Positions 47,001-60,567 are shown, numbered from the stretch's first letter. The stretch is DNA of 64,000 nt from Siphonodentalium dalli (GCA_032622095.1 CP136067.1:91254707-91318706), one strand, 5' to 3'. The notes: generated by a model from the letters alone, not told the origin. Numbers and translations are program-made.

Positions 47001-50000
47001 GCATAATCTGATTAAGGGCCCCCTGAATTAATGCTCGCACATTACTCTTTATTTGGACTTGGGGGGTAAAAGATATTTGGTACGAGTCGAGGAACCCACC
47101 ACCTATCAAAGCTCAGAGTTATTAGATATCAATTTTTGAAATATACTATTTTTCACGATCAAGAATCAATAGTGGCCCACGGTCTCCGACCAAATTTCAG
47201 ATGAAGATGGATAACTCTAAAATCAAGAGGCTTTCTGTTGATAATAAGGCCAAATTTTGTAGAACAACATGTTGATAAATAACATATGTCAGGCAATTGT
47301 ATACTTTAGTTGACAGTGGTTAGCATTATTTTAGGGCAATTAATCAATTCTGATAACGTAACTGAAGCAGCCTTTCTAAATACAAATGTATGATGTTGGA
47401 ATCTGATTATATGGGTATCATCGAACCGGATTGAGTACCTTTAAAATGAACTGTATCCAGTATAAACATGTTAAACCTGATAATTAATTAGAGCATGCAG
47501 TCCCTGTTGACATGCGGTATCCGCTGGTAATCTTACCACAGTAATATGTGTTAACTGTGATAACCAAGTTAATTGTTTTTACCACAAAAATTCTGAATTC
47601 TATCTAGACATTTTGAAACAATAAAAAAAAATTCTGGTGTGATTACAATGTCAACTTTAAAACAAAATTCATATAAACATAGAAAAATACAGCCTAACTG
47701 CAAATGTGAGGTGGACCACATTCTGCGGCGGTATAACTGACTGCGGTTGATCGCATGAACACGCCTGAATACTGCAGTAATACCCGAGTAATATAAGGCG
47801 AGTTGATTAATTAAAGCATAGCTGTAATTTTACATGTATGTTCTATAGACTTTGTTGGGAAAGAGAATATAGCTGTGCGACAATGTTAATCCTGATGAGC
47901 TAAGTTAGAAATTTTTCAATCGAAACCTCATAAAAAAAAATATAAATTCAGTTCTCAATTTTCGAACACTTCTAGGAAATTGTTCAAAAATATTGTTAAA
48001 AGATGCCCATTCGATTTGACACTGTAAATATACCCTGTTCAAGTGTTCCTGCTAATGTGCTATGATGCGGTTGGGTCCTGCTTAATTGCTATGAATTGCA
48101 CTACCCGCATCATAGCAATTCAGCAGGACCACCAGCATCATAGCATATTAGCAGGACCACTTGGCCAGTGGTAAAATAGTTTGTTTTCCATACGGATATG
48201 TGTTTTCAAATAATCATGTAATGATATCTAACATACATGTATATGATCCCATTTATAGGTTTTATTCATCACGGCCAGATAAACTTTGTATACAGACAGT
48301 TTTACCAAACTTAGAATTTTTATTAGGTGCTTTCATTGTAGCTGTAATTACTAGTATTAAAAGAGTGCTCAATAAAGTTTGTTTTATCATTTATGCTCAT
48401 TTGGAATTTGGATGCTATTTAATTCTGTTTATCTATATAATTGGCTGCACTGCTAAATTTTGACTCATTTCAGTCATTTGATGTCAGTACATGTAGTTGT
48501 CCATCGAAATGGCGAACACAACCAAAGACAAATTACAAGAGGAAAGACAACAAATACATTTGATGTGCACTAAAACAGATACAGTAGTGCCCTAAGAAAT
48601 CGACCCCTTAACCACAGCAGAATTATGTGTAACTTTCAGGATTTAGTCGGATATATGGCTTGTTGCCATTCATCGGAAAGCTCTCCCCGAGTTTAATACC
48701 CGTAATTCTGCTGTGGTTAAGGAGTCGATTAATTAGAGCATTACTGTAGTTACAAATGTATGTCTAGCCTCCTGTTGTGTCACTAATAAGATCTTTAATT
48801 CACATACGGTACACATGTACATGTACATGTACTATATACCCGTTCAAGCGTTTACAAGTGTCAGTCATCGAGAAACTGACCAAAAGTTTTGGTAGTATAT
48901 AATATAGGCTAGCACTGCACTTGGGCTACATGTACATGTACTGTAAGTGATTATAATGTACTATTTTTATATTCTGCTGTGAAAGTGTTGCTGAATGAAA
49001 TTTAAGTTTACCCCAATATTCTAAGTCCGCTCGACTAAGATGGGTTTTTTCTCGAAAACTGATATCTGAATATACATGACTTTTTGTACGTCTTCCACTG
49101 GTTGGTATTCCCTCTAAAATGACTAATTTTAACTGATTAGATTAGCCCTGGTATGGAAAACTCTAACTGTTATAGCCCGATGAGCGGTTTACTGCCAACA
49201 GCGGTGATGATATGATGACCAGCGTTGTGCATGGCATATGTTGTTCCAGGTAAGAATGCTACCATACATTCCAAACATTCATTAAATATCTTATTAATAG
49301 TAACCCAAACTACACAAGAGACTAGTATAACTAAGATTGGGCTCGATTAATGATGTGACACTTTCAGTACTTCATTTACTAGTAGCCTGGTACTGGTGGG
49401 CCTGGCTACAGATACTTGTTTGGCGTGTTTGAGGCCTGTGGCACAAGGGCAGCAGAATCAATTAAAATTTCTCTTATTGTAGTGTAGTACATGTACATGA
49501 ATAGTACCGGTAGTACAGCACACAAAGAGGTATATAGTACCGGCACATGTACATGTATTCTCTCTGTTTTCACACATGTTTTTTTTCAATTTAACAACAT
49601 GAGTCTTTTATGACACATACATGTACTAAAGTGAAAGTAGGCCTACATGTATATAATGTGCACCCAGTATACCGGTACATGTACTGATATATTACATTGC
49701 AATACAGTCCGAGTACAATGATATAGCAAAATTATGCATAGTAGAATAACAACCTTTTGTACACACAGTCCTGACAATGATATACCGGGATATCATGGTG
49801 ATAGTTCATACATTTGGAATTACCGAATACCTGAGTTTGTGGATAGACCGCTTCATGCGATGTTTATGTGAATTTTTATTTTTAAGTCGGCATTGCATAC
49901 GGTAGTCCTATAAACCACACCAGAGAATAGCAATTGTCGGTCAGTGACCAACTTCTTATGTTTATGCAATCGATACAATCCGGTTCTGCTTTTGATGTCC

Positions 50001-53000
50001 AGTTCGATATTTGTGGTGTGTTCTTGTGCAAAAATATAATTCTAACTAATGCGCCAAAAATCAGGTTTATAAATTTATCCATTCTTGAGCAAGAGCAACT
50101 CGTAAAACTTGTATGGTATAACATTCCAAACTGAGTATTTCTGCTATCAAACCATATGATAATAATGTTGAACCGGACATTCGAAATCTGAACCGCATTT
50201 ATGGATTGCAGCACGTGATGTTGAATAAACAGTTATAGAGGATATACAGTAATGCTCTAATTAATCGACTCCTTAACTACAGCAGAATTATGGGTAACTT
50301 TTCAGGATTTAGTCGGAAATATGGGTTGATGCCATTCATCGGAAAGCTCTCGGTGAGAGCTTTCCGATGAATGGCAACAAGCCATATTTCGGACTAAATC
50401 CTGAAAAGTTACCCATAATTCTGCTGTAGTTAAGGAGTCGATTAATTAGCTCTAGAATTACTGTAACATGGTTTATAATATACAAATGTATACTGTATGG
50501 GAAACATCAGAGGTTTACAAAGTAATAAAAACAGTTGATTTGTTCTTTATTCTTGTGGTTATATACACGTACATACATGTATTCTAAAAATAAATGTCCT
50601 TCACAACGTGGATCAATGAAATGTGGTTGTTGCATTTAAAATGCATTGAGGGTGCATTGTGTCACGCCACTTTGTAAATGCCTTAATGACAGCATTTAAA
50701 TTAAATGCACTGCATTGGGAATAATCGCAGTCGCATTGAAATTACCGATCATTGCGCCGAAAAAGTATACTAGTATGAACACCCAAATAACGATACGATA
50801 GTGTATTTTGCAATTTTGGTTATATTTTTGTTTAATTTAAATTCACATCTGAATAATTCTGTGTTATTTTCCCACTCCTGGTGTACATGTATATGTTCGG
50901 AATCGGACATTCATGATGTATTTTTCCATTCAAAATGGAATAAACATAAATAAACACTGTTGACATTAATTGTTTTATAATCAGAATCTGAGACTCATGA
51001 TTCTCATTTTGATTCTAGTAAAAAGTCTTGATTCCCTGTAGAAAGTGAAACACTAACATTTTGATTATTGCCAAAAATCTGATGGACTTTAAGGCCTGCA
51101 TCAAGACATTTGTTTGTGAATAAATCAAGGTAAATGTGTTAAAATATGAACGCATTTACAAATGCGTTGCTCCAAAATCGCAAAGTAGATTTGAACATGT
51201 GGTCGCTTTTCTAAGAAATTTGTGAGTGGTCTGTACATGTACATACATGTAAGTTACTTGACCAATTACACAAGGAGTCGATGGACACAATCAATGAGGA
51301 CGTTTGTACTAAAAAATATTTTTTTACGCAAGGAACGAACGAACACAAGGCCACTTTCTTAATTTATATTATGAGCCAACAAGACAGATCGTAAATCGCT
51401 GTTATATGACAATACATGTATATGTGGCCATCATAATGGTCGACAGGCATGACGCCAACAAAAACCAATCTGTCAGGCCAATATAAAGAAGTCGCGACTT
51501 ATTGCTGGTGGAACCTATTAAAGGCATCGTTCCATTTCGTTAATAACAACTTACATGTAACATTCACCTCCACCTCTTTACTCTTGGGCTCCAAATAAAT
51601 ATGTATGCACCAGCTGCATCCGCGTTTATTATTTTTCTTGGGAAATCCCCCCCCCTGCACAGTGCTTATTTGGGTCTGCACGTTTATTAATATTTTGAAG
51701 CTATGAAAATTTAAATCAGCACGCACAAATTCAAGATTTCTATATGATTCAGATGTAAAAATGATCAACACGTCTACATTAGTTACTAGCTAAACAAGAC
51801 ATTTTGTCATATGTTTATACTTTACTGTGAAATTGCGTTTCTTCCGTTCTCCATGAACGGATTCTCAAAATGTTTGGTTTTCCAAAAAACAAGGATTCGA
51901 ACTGTCTGAACTGAACTCCATGCGTTTGTTTAAATAGATGAATAAATAATGGGAAAGACATACAATCCTAGTTCATAATGAATTTAAGTATATAAATATA
52001 AATAATAAACGGCGGATTCAACGTGGTCATGGGTTTTGACCGCGTTAAAAAAATCACCAAACTCTGCATGAACCCCGAAGTTTGCTGTACTTTTATTAAC
52101 TTTCAACGGAATCCCCCCCGCACTATTATTTGGGCCTGCACTTTTATTTGGAGCCTGAGAGTAAGTTGCATTGACATTTATTTTCACGAATTACCATGCT
52201 AAAGGCCAAAGAAAAAAGATTGTATGTTTCCGGTAAAAAAATTTAGGGTAGGTAGGTAGGGAATTTTTTTTATTTTATTTTATTTTGATATTTTTTATCC
52301 AGCTGCAGAAATATTGAACTACCTCGACCAAAGTGACATAAAATGCCAACCCGTGCCATGGGGAAAGTATTACTTGATCAACACAGTGGAAATATACATT
52401 AAGATTGATAAAAAATCAAACTTACTTCATGCTTACGTATGTTTTTTATTATATCTAATACCACATTTTCATAAATTTGGCTATAAACTTGGTACAAAAT
52501 TGATGTCACTAACTTTTTATAAGAATTTTACCAATAATACCGCCATTATACCGTACATGTATTGTGACGATTACATCCCATTGTCTGGGGGTAGCCAGTA
52601 CACCCACCGAGCATGCCTGGTTTTTGGAAACAGTAGCTACTAGTACATGTATATATACAGATACACACCCACCATGTCTGTTGATAGTGTTCCATAAGTC
52701 CCAAACAAGACATAAAGCAGGCAGGAGATCCACTCTCAGGAAATTAAAATTGCGAAAATTTTGACTTTTTCTCAAAATATCAATAAAAAGTTTAGGGTCG
52801 GCGGGTTATTTTCAGGGTCGGTCGATGTACGGAAACATAGTATCTTTTTTCTTTGGCCTAAGGAACATTGCAACTGGTTTGAAGTAACATGACCGCGTTG
52901 CGTCAACACTGGAACTGCATTGATGGTAATTTTCAACATGGTCTCACTGAGGTTCTATCAAATATAAATACTAGTATGGTTGAGGCCAACTTGAGGGAGA

Positions 53001-56000
53001 CAATTATTTTGAGAATATGTGATCCTGTGTTAACATGAGCCTAAGGCGACACCAATTTTTAAGTCTGGTTTACGAACACCTCCTACAACTTTGTTTCCAT
53101 TTCATGAAGAAAAAAATTAACTTTTTTTGTCCCAAAATATTTTACACGCGTACTGATTTTCATGTGCTGTCGCATCCGGTTCTGCTTATGATCATTTACA
53201 GATCCATATTTTCATGTATTTCATGACAAGATATGTCTTGTTTGGTTTGAACAGAATTTCATTCAAAAACATTTTTTCACAATTTTTGTAAAATTTATGT
53301 AAAATTCCACGATTTACTTGATATAAATTGGGGGGACAATCTTTTTTATTTTTATTTTTTTCCCTCCTGCATCTACTTTTTTTCTCCCCACATCGTAAAC
53401 CAGACTTAAAAATTGGTGTCGCTTAAATATCATCTGATGGAGTCAAAATCATTGAACCGTCACTTATGCATGCACATGTTGTCTTGATGTTGAGTCTGGC
53501 TTTCATCATTTTCATTAGTTTTACTGTTAATATCCACCAAAGGTTGAGGTGTTATGGAGCAACTGTATGGCATCGTATACTGTTATCTTCCGAGTAAATA
53601 TGGAGTCTCTAATTCTTTTATCAGTCACGCATCTACTCATCAAATAGTATAATCCTTAAATATTTGTAGTCCAGGTGATCTCGACTGCACAGTACATGTA
53701 TAAGCATTCATCTGTGCACAGTGTGTTTTAAATTTTTTTGCCGTGTAACAACTGTTGTCCCAAGTTTCAATGCCTTGTCCTCCTGGTATGTAGGGATTAC
53801 CAATTTACCATTGCCGTGTTTTAATTTGCAATTTTTATGATGACGCTCACTAAGCTTGTTGATAATTTTCTTTGTCGTGTAACAACTGTTGTACCAAGTT
53901 TCTACGCCGCGTCCTCCTGGTATTTAGGGATTACCGGTGCCTTTAATAGCGTCAGATGCATCATTGCCAGTTAATGTACATTAGAGTGGAACTGAATTAA
54001 CAATGTCACATTGACACAGTACTCAGTTAAGACCAGTAAAACAGCAAAAGTAGTATTATTGTACAGCAGGCTTATCACTATCAGTACTTACTACATGTAC
54101 TGACCCCTTACTATCGTGGATCAATCTGAATCTGAATGGTTACGCTGCAGATCCCAATTATGGTAATTTCGCAGCGGGCGAGAGAGTCTCAGATCTTTTC
54201 CTTCAGCGCACTCTTGAAGGAATCCACAGGCTGTTGTTGTAGGATTAAGGATTCCTCCAGCTGATTCCAGTCGCATATACATGTAGTTCGAACAAATGTG
54301 GAATTAGCGAACTGAGCTGACACGTATGGTATAGCCTCGTAGCACTGACTGTTGTTCCTTTAAAGTAGGTGCCGAGGAATTTGGCTGGTGACGTAGCCTG
54401 TCAGAACTTTGCTCTGCGATCTAAGACGCCTTGTTTCGGGTGTAAAGTATTGATTAGGTGGTATAGCCGGGACCAATCCACCCACCACCTTACTCATGAA
54501 TCCCAGCCGATTTATTTTCCGCCGTTTCTACAATGTTGGTAAATCTAGCTCGTAGAGGATCTTGGTCATATATCCATCTTCTTTGCTCTTATAGTCTCTT
54601 TTAATGAAACGGGCTGCTCTACGCTGGATTCTTTCCAGCTTGTCGATGTAATTTTGTTGGTAAGGGGTCCCAGATGGTGTCTGCGTAGTCCATGATCTTC
54701 AAACTTCTCAATTCTTCTTCTTCTGGACAGGTGCATTATGAGCAGGCCACTGGCACTACATCATGATTGTACCGGTACCACAAATTCAATTTTGAGAAAA
54801 TATTCTGGTTATGGCCAGGTAGCTGAGGTACTGTTCAATACTATAGTTGATCCGTTTCGTTATCGTAGCTTAATTCTTACTGTTCCGGGAATTGAAATAT
54901 TTTTTGTCACATGAAATTCACTCTTTTTCGATATTTGCGCACATCCATGGGGATAAATCGGCGAATCTTATATATAAGTCCACAGTTTATCCGTTTGTAG
55001 CCAATACACCATTTCCTTCTGTCAATCCGCGTTGATTCGCGACAAAATTAACTCAAAATACCACAAGGAATTATCCGCGCTTCATTTTGAAGAACGATAA
55101 CTAAAAGTTAAGATTGTAATGAAACGAAACGAATTTTGAAACACAATAATTGTATTCACTAATATTTTCCTGTTGGTATATGGTCTACTATAGTATATGC
55201 AATCATTTATTTGAAATAATAAGTATCACTTAGAGAATAATTCTTACTGATAATTAGAAATCTCTTTATTTTGTATCCCTTTAATATTAAATAATGGCCC
55301 TGAAAATTGTCTGTTTGTCAGTTTAATGTTCACTAATTATAGCTAGGCTGTTAGATAAAGTATGATATTGCTTCATTTGTCCGGGGTAGTGTATTGTCAT
55401 ACTGTCATAATAAACTTCAAGTAATAAGGTAACTACTCGTCAATGATGCTTGAATACATAAATGATTAATAAGGTAACAACTACCCGTCAATGATCGACG
55501 TCTTAATATAGAAAGGTTTTATAAGGTAACTAACTACACGGAAATGATACTTATTATAGAAGGTTAATAATTTAACTTCTTGTCAATGATGCTTTAATAT
55601 AGAAAGGGTTAATAAGGTAACTACCCGTCAATAATGCTTTAGTGTAGAAATGGTTACTAAGGTAACTACATGTCAATGATGCTTTAATAAAGAAAGGGTT
55701 AATAAGATAAAGTTCTACACGTCAATGATGCTTAAATATAGAAAGGGCTAATAGGGTAACTACACGTCAATGATGTTTTGATATAGAAGGGGTTAATATG
55801 GTAATTACACGCCAATGGTGCTTTAATATAGAAAGGGTTAATATGGTAACTACCGTCCATGATGCTTTAATATATAACTGGCTACTATGATAACTACATG
55901 TCAATGATGCTTTATTGTAGAAAGGGTTAATAATGTAACTAATCACCAATGATACTCATTATAAAAAGGGTTAATAAGGTAACTGCCTGTCAATTATTGC

Positions 56001-56210
56001 TTCAACGTAGAAAGGGTTAATAAGGTAATTACACGCCAATGGTGCTTTAATATATAAAGGGTTAATATGGTAACAATCAGTCAATGATGCTTTAATATAG
56101 AAAGTGTTATAATATGGTAACTGCACGTCAATGATGCTTTGATACAAAAATGGTTAATAAGGTAATTACCCGTCAATGGCGCTTTAATATAGAAATGGTT
56201 TATAATGTAA
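44042..56210. repeat. 12.2 kb tandem duplication, unit 2
   Basis: 12,169 bp, near-identical to 31846-44041 and carrying copies of every element listed for unit 1. At the junction the 45-bp array of unit 1 (…tataatgtaa) meets minisatellite sequence (tgtttcccacccagg…) with no shared bases on either side. Confidence 0.95.
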
Positions 56211-57205
56211 CTACTCACCAATGATACTTAGTATAGAAAGGGTTGTTTAATGTAACTCCGGTCAATTAATGCTTTAATATAGAAAAGGTTAATAAGGTAA
56301 CTACACGCCAATGATACTTAGTATAGAAAGGGTTGGTAAGGTAACTACACGACAATGATACTTTAGTATATAGAGGGTTAATTAGGCAACTACCCGTCAA
56401 CGATGCTTTAATATAGAAAGGGTTAACTTGGTAACTACACGTCAATGATATTTTAATAAAGAAAGTGCTAATAAGGTAACTACATGTCAATGCTGCTTTA
56501 ATACAGAAATGGTTAATAAGGTAACTTCACGTCAATGATGCTTTAATATAGAAAGGGTTAATACTGTAACTACTCACCAATGATACTTAGTATAGAACGG
56601 GTAAATAAGATAACTACCCAGCAATAATGATGCTTTAATATAGAGAGGGTTATAATAAGGTAACTACACGTCAATGATGCTTTAATAAACAAATGGTTAA
56701 TAAGGTAACTACCCGCCAATGGCGCTTTAATATAGAAAGGGTTAATAATGCAACTACTCACCAATGATACTTAGTATAGAAAGGGTTAATAAGGTAACTA
56801 CCTGTCAATTAATGCTTTAATATAGAAAGGGTTAATAAGGTAACTACACGCCAACGGTACTTAGTATAGAAAGGGTTAATACGGTAACTATATACGACAA
56901 TGATACTTTGATATATACAGAGTTAAGGAGCCAACTACCCGTCAATGATGCTATACTATAGAAAGGGTTAACATTGTAACTACACATCAATGATATTTTA
57001 ATATAGAAAGGGTTAATAAGGTAACTACGCGTCAATGATGCTTTAATAAAGAAAGGGTTAATAAGGTAACTTCACATCAATGGTGCTTTAATATAGAAAG
57101 GGTTAATAATGTAACTACTCACCAATGTTACTTAGTATAGAAAGGGTTAATAAGGTAACTACACGCCAATGGTGCTGTAATATAGAAAGGGTTAATAAGG
57201 TGACT
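55415..57205. repeat. 45-bp tandem array, full length (about 40 copies)
   Basis: The same array as 43245-44041 but continuing 1.0 kb past the end of the duplicated segment (56210), so it shows the original array length. Minus-strand frames at 55767, 56266, 56570, 56844 and 57115 are products of the repeat period. Confidence 0.9.
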
Positions 57206-57229
57206 TCAATGCAGATTATACAGTTTAAC

Positions 57230-57510
57230 AAAATACCACAGGTGTATATATCCGGGTGAACACTGTAGTAAATACCTGTCGAAACCCTGGTGTAAATACC
57301 TGGGTGTAAATACCTGGTGTAAATACCTGGGTGTAAATCCGTAAAAACCCGGGTAAACTGGGGTTTATACCTAACATATATAGAAAACACCTGGGTAAAT
57401 CTATATAAATCCCTGATTTACCTGGGTGTAACCTGGGTGTGACCTGGGTGGAACCAGGGTAAAACCTATATGTACCGGGGTATACCTAGGTAAACACCAA
57501 TATTTACCCA
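57230..57510. repeat. 'tacctgggtgtaaa' minisatellite
   Basis: Short units with acctgggtgta, imperfectly repeated, lead into the right 29-bp inverted end at 57502-57530. Confidence 0.8.
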
Positions 57511-57530
57511 GGTACATTTTTATATGGGCG

Positions 57531-58900
57531 ATATCTAATACAAGTAAAATCATCTCACTATTCCCACCATATACAGCCATACCATAGTAACACACGTTAC
57601 TAGATACACGCACGTGTTGCTGGACCTGGTTAGTGTTAAAGGTGCACGATCCGATTTCAAACCAAAGTAGACCAAATGTCCTGAGTCAATGTTCTGCTTA
57701 TTGCACGCAGGCAAAAGGCTATCCCCATCGTTCGTATCAAGGACCAGCAGAGAAGTTTTAAATTGGGAGAAGTTACTACCCCATATTTGATTATTTAAAT
57801 TAAATAATATGTCGGGGAGAATTCATGTCTGAAGATCAATTTTCACCCCGCCATCACCAGTATTATGCGACAAAGAAGCCCATTTATAAAATCCGGTATA
57901 GTGAGTAAATACACCACTATAATTAGTAAGTAACCTTTAAATATATTGCTTGGAGATACGGATACTGCTATATTCGAGAAAAAAAGTCACTTCTCCCCAG
58001 AACGAAATATGGGAAGAAGTGACAAAATTTAGGGATGGTTCGTATGCTATGGACATCACGATCGCCATCGTTGGAATTGCAAACATCTCAACACATCTTC
58101 CTGCATATAGGTTCATATTTTTCACATAGGTTCATATCGGACTTACAAAGAGCGTAATCGGGTTAGCCGATTTATGTGCACATAGAGCGTAACAAAAACA
58201 AACGCCAATGAGAGCTAATTTGCGGTTATAAAATACATTGAATGTGAGCTAATTTGGAGAACAGGCGTGCGATCACCATCACTATCTACAAATTAATCAA
58301 TCCATAAAACTGAAAACTCCAACCGTTATAAGTACCAGTAGAACTCTGTTCATTATCTAACTAATTTTAGTACCAACATTAATTGTTATACCATGATAAC
58401 TCGAGACAATTCCGCATAGGCAAAACAGACTCGTTTAGTCATTATCGCCTTCTAAACATTGGCCATAGTTGTGGCGACGAATCATTTCACGCCCATACAA
58501 AGCAAATTGTTGGCGGTCATGTTTTATCAGAAGTTACCATGGCAACCGTGAGCCCTCCCTAACAAAATATCACACCAATATGTCATGCACAACGTTTGGT
58601 GATTTTATATTGAAGTGCCCAATTCAAGTATTTTTGTCATGGAGCCACCCCGCTAATCAGGAAGTGGAAACATACAAATTAATTTCCTAGTGACAGAAGC
58701 TCCAGTTGACTTATACATATTACTCTACACCCCACTCAGACTCTACACAAAAACAAATCATGGAAGAGATGCGCCATCTTTAAATGTGTATTCAGGTTTC
58801 TCCGGTGTGGCAGAACCGTAGTTGTATTTAGCTTCTCCCGGTGCCACGTTGTGGACTTTTTAATGGGTCTGGAACGATGACTCATATGACCATAGCTCTT
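57531..58900. other. Intronic DNA, no gene recognised
   Basis: It starts outside the 26 kb block. 'ttaaaggtgcacgatccg' at about 57637 resembles one end of the TTAA palindrome family, but no matching right end was found. Small open frames lack domains. Confidence 0.45.
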
Positions 58901-58904
58901 TGCA

Positions 58905-59740
58905 TTTTTTTTTTAAAATAATTTTTATTGAAACAGTCAGATGATTTTACATACAAAATGAATGGTTGTACATGTTGGATACAAAATATAGATATCGTTC
59001 ACGCTTGTACTCTTACTTACATCAACGGGCACCAAGTGGCTCTAAACAGGCGATCGGGCAATCTTTTATATTGTAATTGAAATCATGATATACAACAGAG
59101 AATGATTTGAAGTTTTAAGTAACGTTAAACATGTTATTTTCATTTTTACTATAATTGAAGAGAGTAAGAAGTAGAACGGAAACATAATTGCTAAAGGAAA
59201 AAGCGCGAGTCTGATGAGTAAATATATCAATAAATGTATGTTTGTTTTTCTATAGAACACATTCAGAAAGACAGACAGTCAGACATACATTCGCAAATAT
59301 AGATATAGGTGTAAGATGTATAAGTCAATCTAGTGTGATAGACTAAGATTTTGAGGCACCTGGTTATCATATCTCCACGAAGAGACAGATGTTTTAAAGA
59401 AATATTCAGGTGGTCCTCTGTTCGTGGTGGTATAATGGATAATTATTCTCAGTTTAAAAGAAGTGTTGTAATATATATCAGCTACAGGGATAATTGGTAC
59501 CTTTCTACCAGGAACCAGTTTTTCTCAAATTTTGCAATCTTCATATTACAACGAGCACTGAATTTGTCACATCGATACCTGTATTGGAGGGTTGCTATAA
59601 AATCATTGACGGATAGCATATCTGGGTTGAATCTAGTGCTGGCATCAGTGCTGGCATTCTCATGTATTCTTCCTTGGGATCAGTTAGTTATCAACAAAGC
59701 GGTATCATATCGGATCTTAGACGACTAAACGATGAATAAA
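58905..59740 (-). mobile_element. Possible LINE 3' remnant with A-rich tail
   Basis: On the minus strand a frame near 59490-59660 reads NDFIATLQYR, MKIAKFEKNW and VERYQLSL then a stop, resembling the extreme C-terminus of L1/Tx1-type ORF2. About 600 bp further on is an A-rich end with an aataaa-like signal (58905-58930). The plus-strand 125-codon frame at 59351-59728 is then its antisense shadow. Weak similarity only. Confidence 0.35.
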
Positions 59741-59744
59741 AAAT

Positions 59745-60366
59745 ACCCAACGCTTATATTGGAAAATGGTGACCTGCTTTTTCCAAGTCATGTGATGTTT
59801 GTTCCAACAACAGCCGATTATATTTATTGGCCAGGTTGTCACAAGGCTCGTCACTGAGGTAGTTTTCACATAGCATGTCCAGTGCAGTGTACCAAAGGCT
59901 AACTATATATCACAGGGCAGTCTGATAGCGTGTTTTCCTGAGAAGCAGCATCGAAATATCACGTCAGCATACTAAGCACGACTGTCCGACTAACAAATCG
60001 TGGCTGCCTTTCGTGCATCGTATGATGAAATAAGTATGATGCAATAGTAAATTCAGGGATGTTGCATTGGCATAGGCGCACATCGCTCTGTTACACCAGG
60101 CTATGTTTTTACAAAATTTGCCACTAAACCCGGCCTCATATATTGTTAGTAAGACACGTGTATTATCTGAACGCACAATGACGTAATAGCTTAGCTGTGA
60201 TACAAAGGTCTTGTTTACATCGGGAAATAATATATCAACATCTAGTTCGTATGCTGAATGTGACGACTATTTACAGCATAATGCAGCTACAACCGACAAA
60301 CAAGAAGTGGATCAACTTTTGATAATCATGGTTGATTTTCCCATCATACCTAATCTGAGTACTCAC
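59745..60366. other. Proximal lectin intron
   Basis: No recognised repeat or exon. It begins with the consensus donor GTGAGT (60366-60361, minus). Confidence 0.5.
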
Positions 60367-60567
60367 TTGTCGGATATTTGAAAGTACCATACAGTAATGT
60401 CTCTAATCCGTTGAGCATTTTTCGACTCTCAATAAGAACAAGGTGTGCTCCATCTGCAGCACAGAACGTCATGGATGCAGCAGCTCTCAACGTTGTTGTA
60501 CTGTACTTGAGGCAATACCTTCTCCCGGCAATGCCATAGTCCGCGTAGCCAATGGCGTTTGGGCATC
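60367..60567 (-). CDS. C-type lectin-like protein, exon for the first half of the domain
   Basis: Minus-strand internal exon of 201 bp. The acceptor 'attgttatcacag' lies immediately upstream (60568-60570 is its AG side) and the donor GTGAGT follows at 60366. Both flanking introns are phase 1. It encodes CPNAIGYADYG, RRYCLKYS, then TFCAADGAHLVLIES and FKYPT. The pair CP..RYC fits the extra N-terminal disulfide of long-form domains, and FC..DGAHL is the hallmark first core cysteine and strand. The split codon A|CA gives Thr when joined to 30715-30513, making a domain of about 134 residues, close to the usual size. Upstream exons (signal peptide) were not found and probably lie beyond 64000. Confidence 0.75.

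Larger units (their letters stand above)
31524..57530. mobile_element. 26.0 kb block bounded by a perfect 29-bp inverted repeat
   Basis: The left end starts 'cgcccatataaaaatgtacc' at 31524. The right end is its exact complement ending at 57530, and the match covers 29 bp. Just inside each end lies a minisatellite built on acctgggt/acccaggt (31550-32310 and 57230-57510). Subtracting the internal duplication leaves an ancestral unit of about 13.8 kb. No transposase, integrase, polymerase or other protein is recognisable inside, and no clear TSD flanks it. It could be a giant non-autonomous transposon, or two related minisatellite ends placed by chance. Confidence 0.5.

Noticed and set aside
43245-57205. 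CRISPR-like array
   Set aside because: The 45-bp units are contiguous tandem repeats without unique spacers, and this is animal DNA.
55767-57390. Minus-strand ORFs with 15-residue repeats
   Set aside because: The 45-bp period is a multiple of three, so open frames are expected. Units are frequently broken by stops and length changes.
31524-57530. Polinton/Maverick or other large autonomous element
   Set aside because: No polymerase, integrase, capsid or protease frame is visible. The end repeats are only 29 bp and no 6-bp target duplication is present.
59351-59728. 125-codon plus-strand ORF
   Set aside because: The opposite strand has weak LINE C-terminal similarity and an A-rich 3' tail, so this is probably an antisense shadow.
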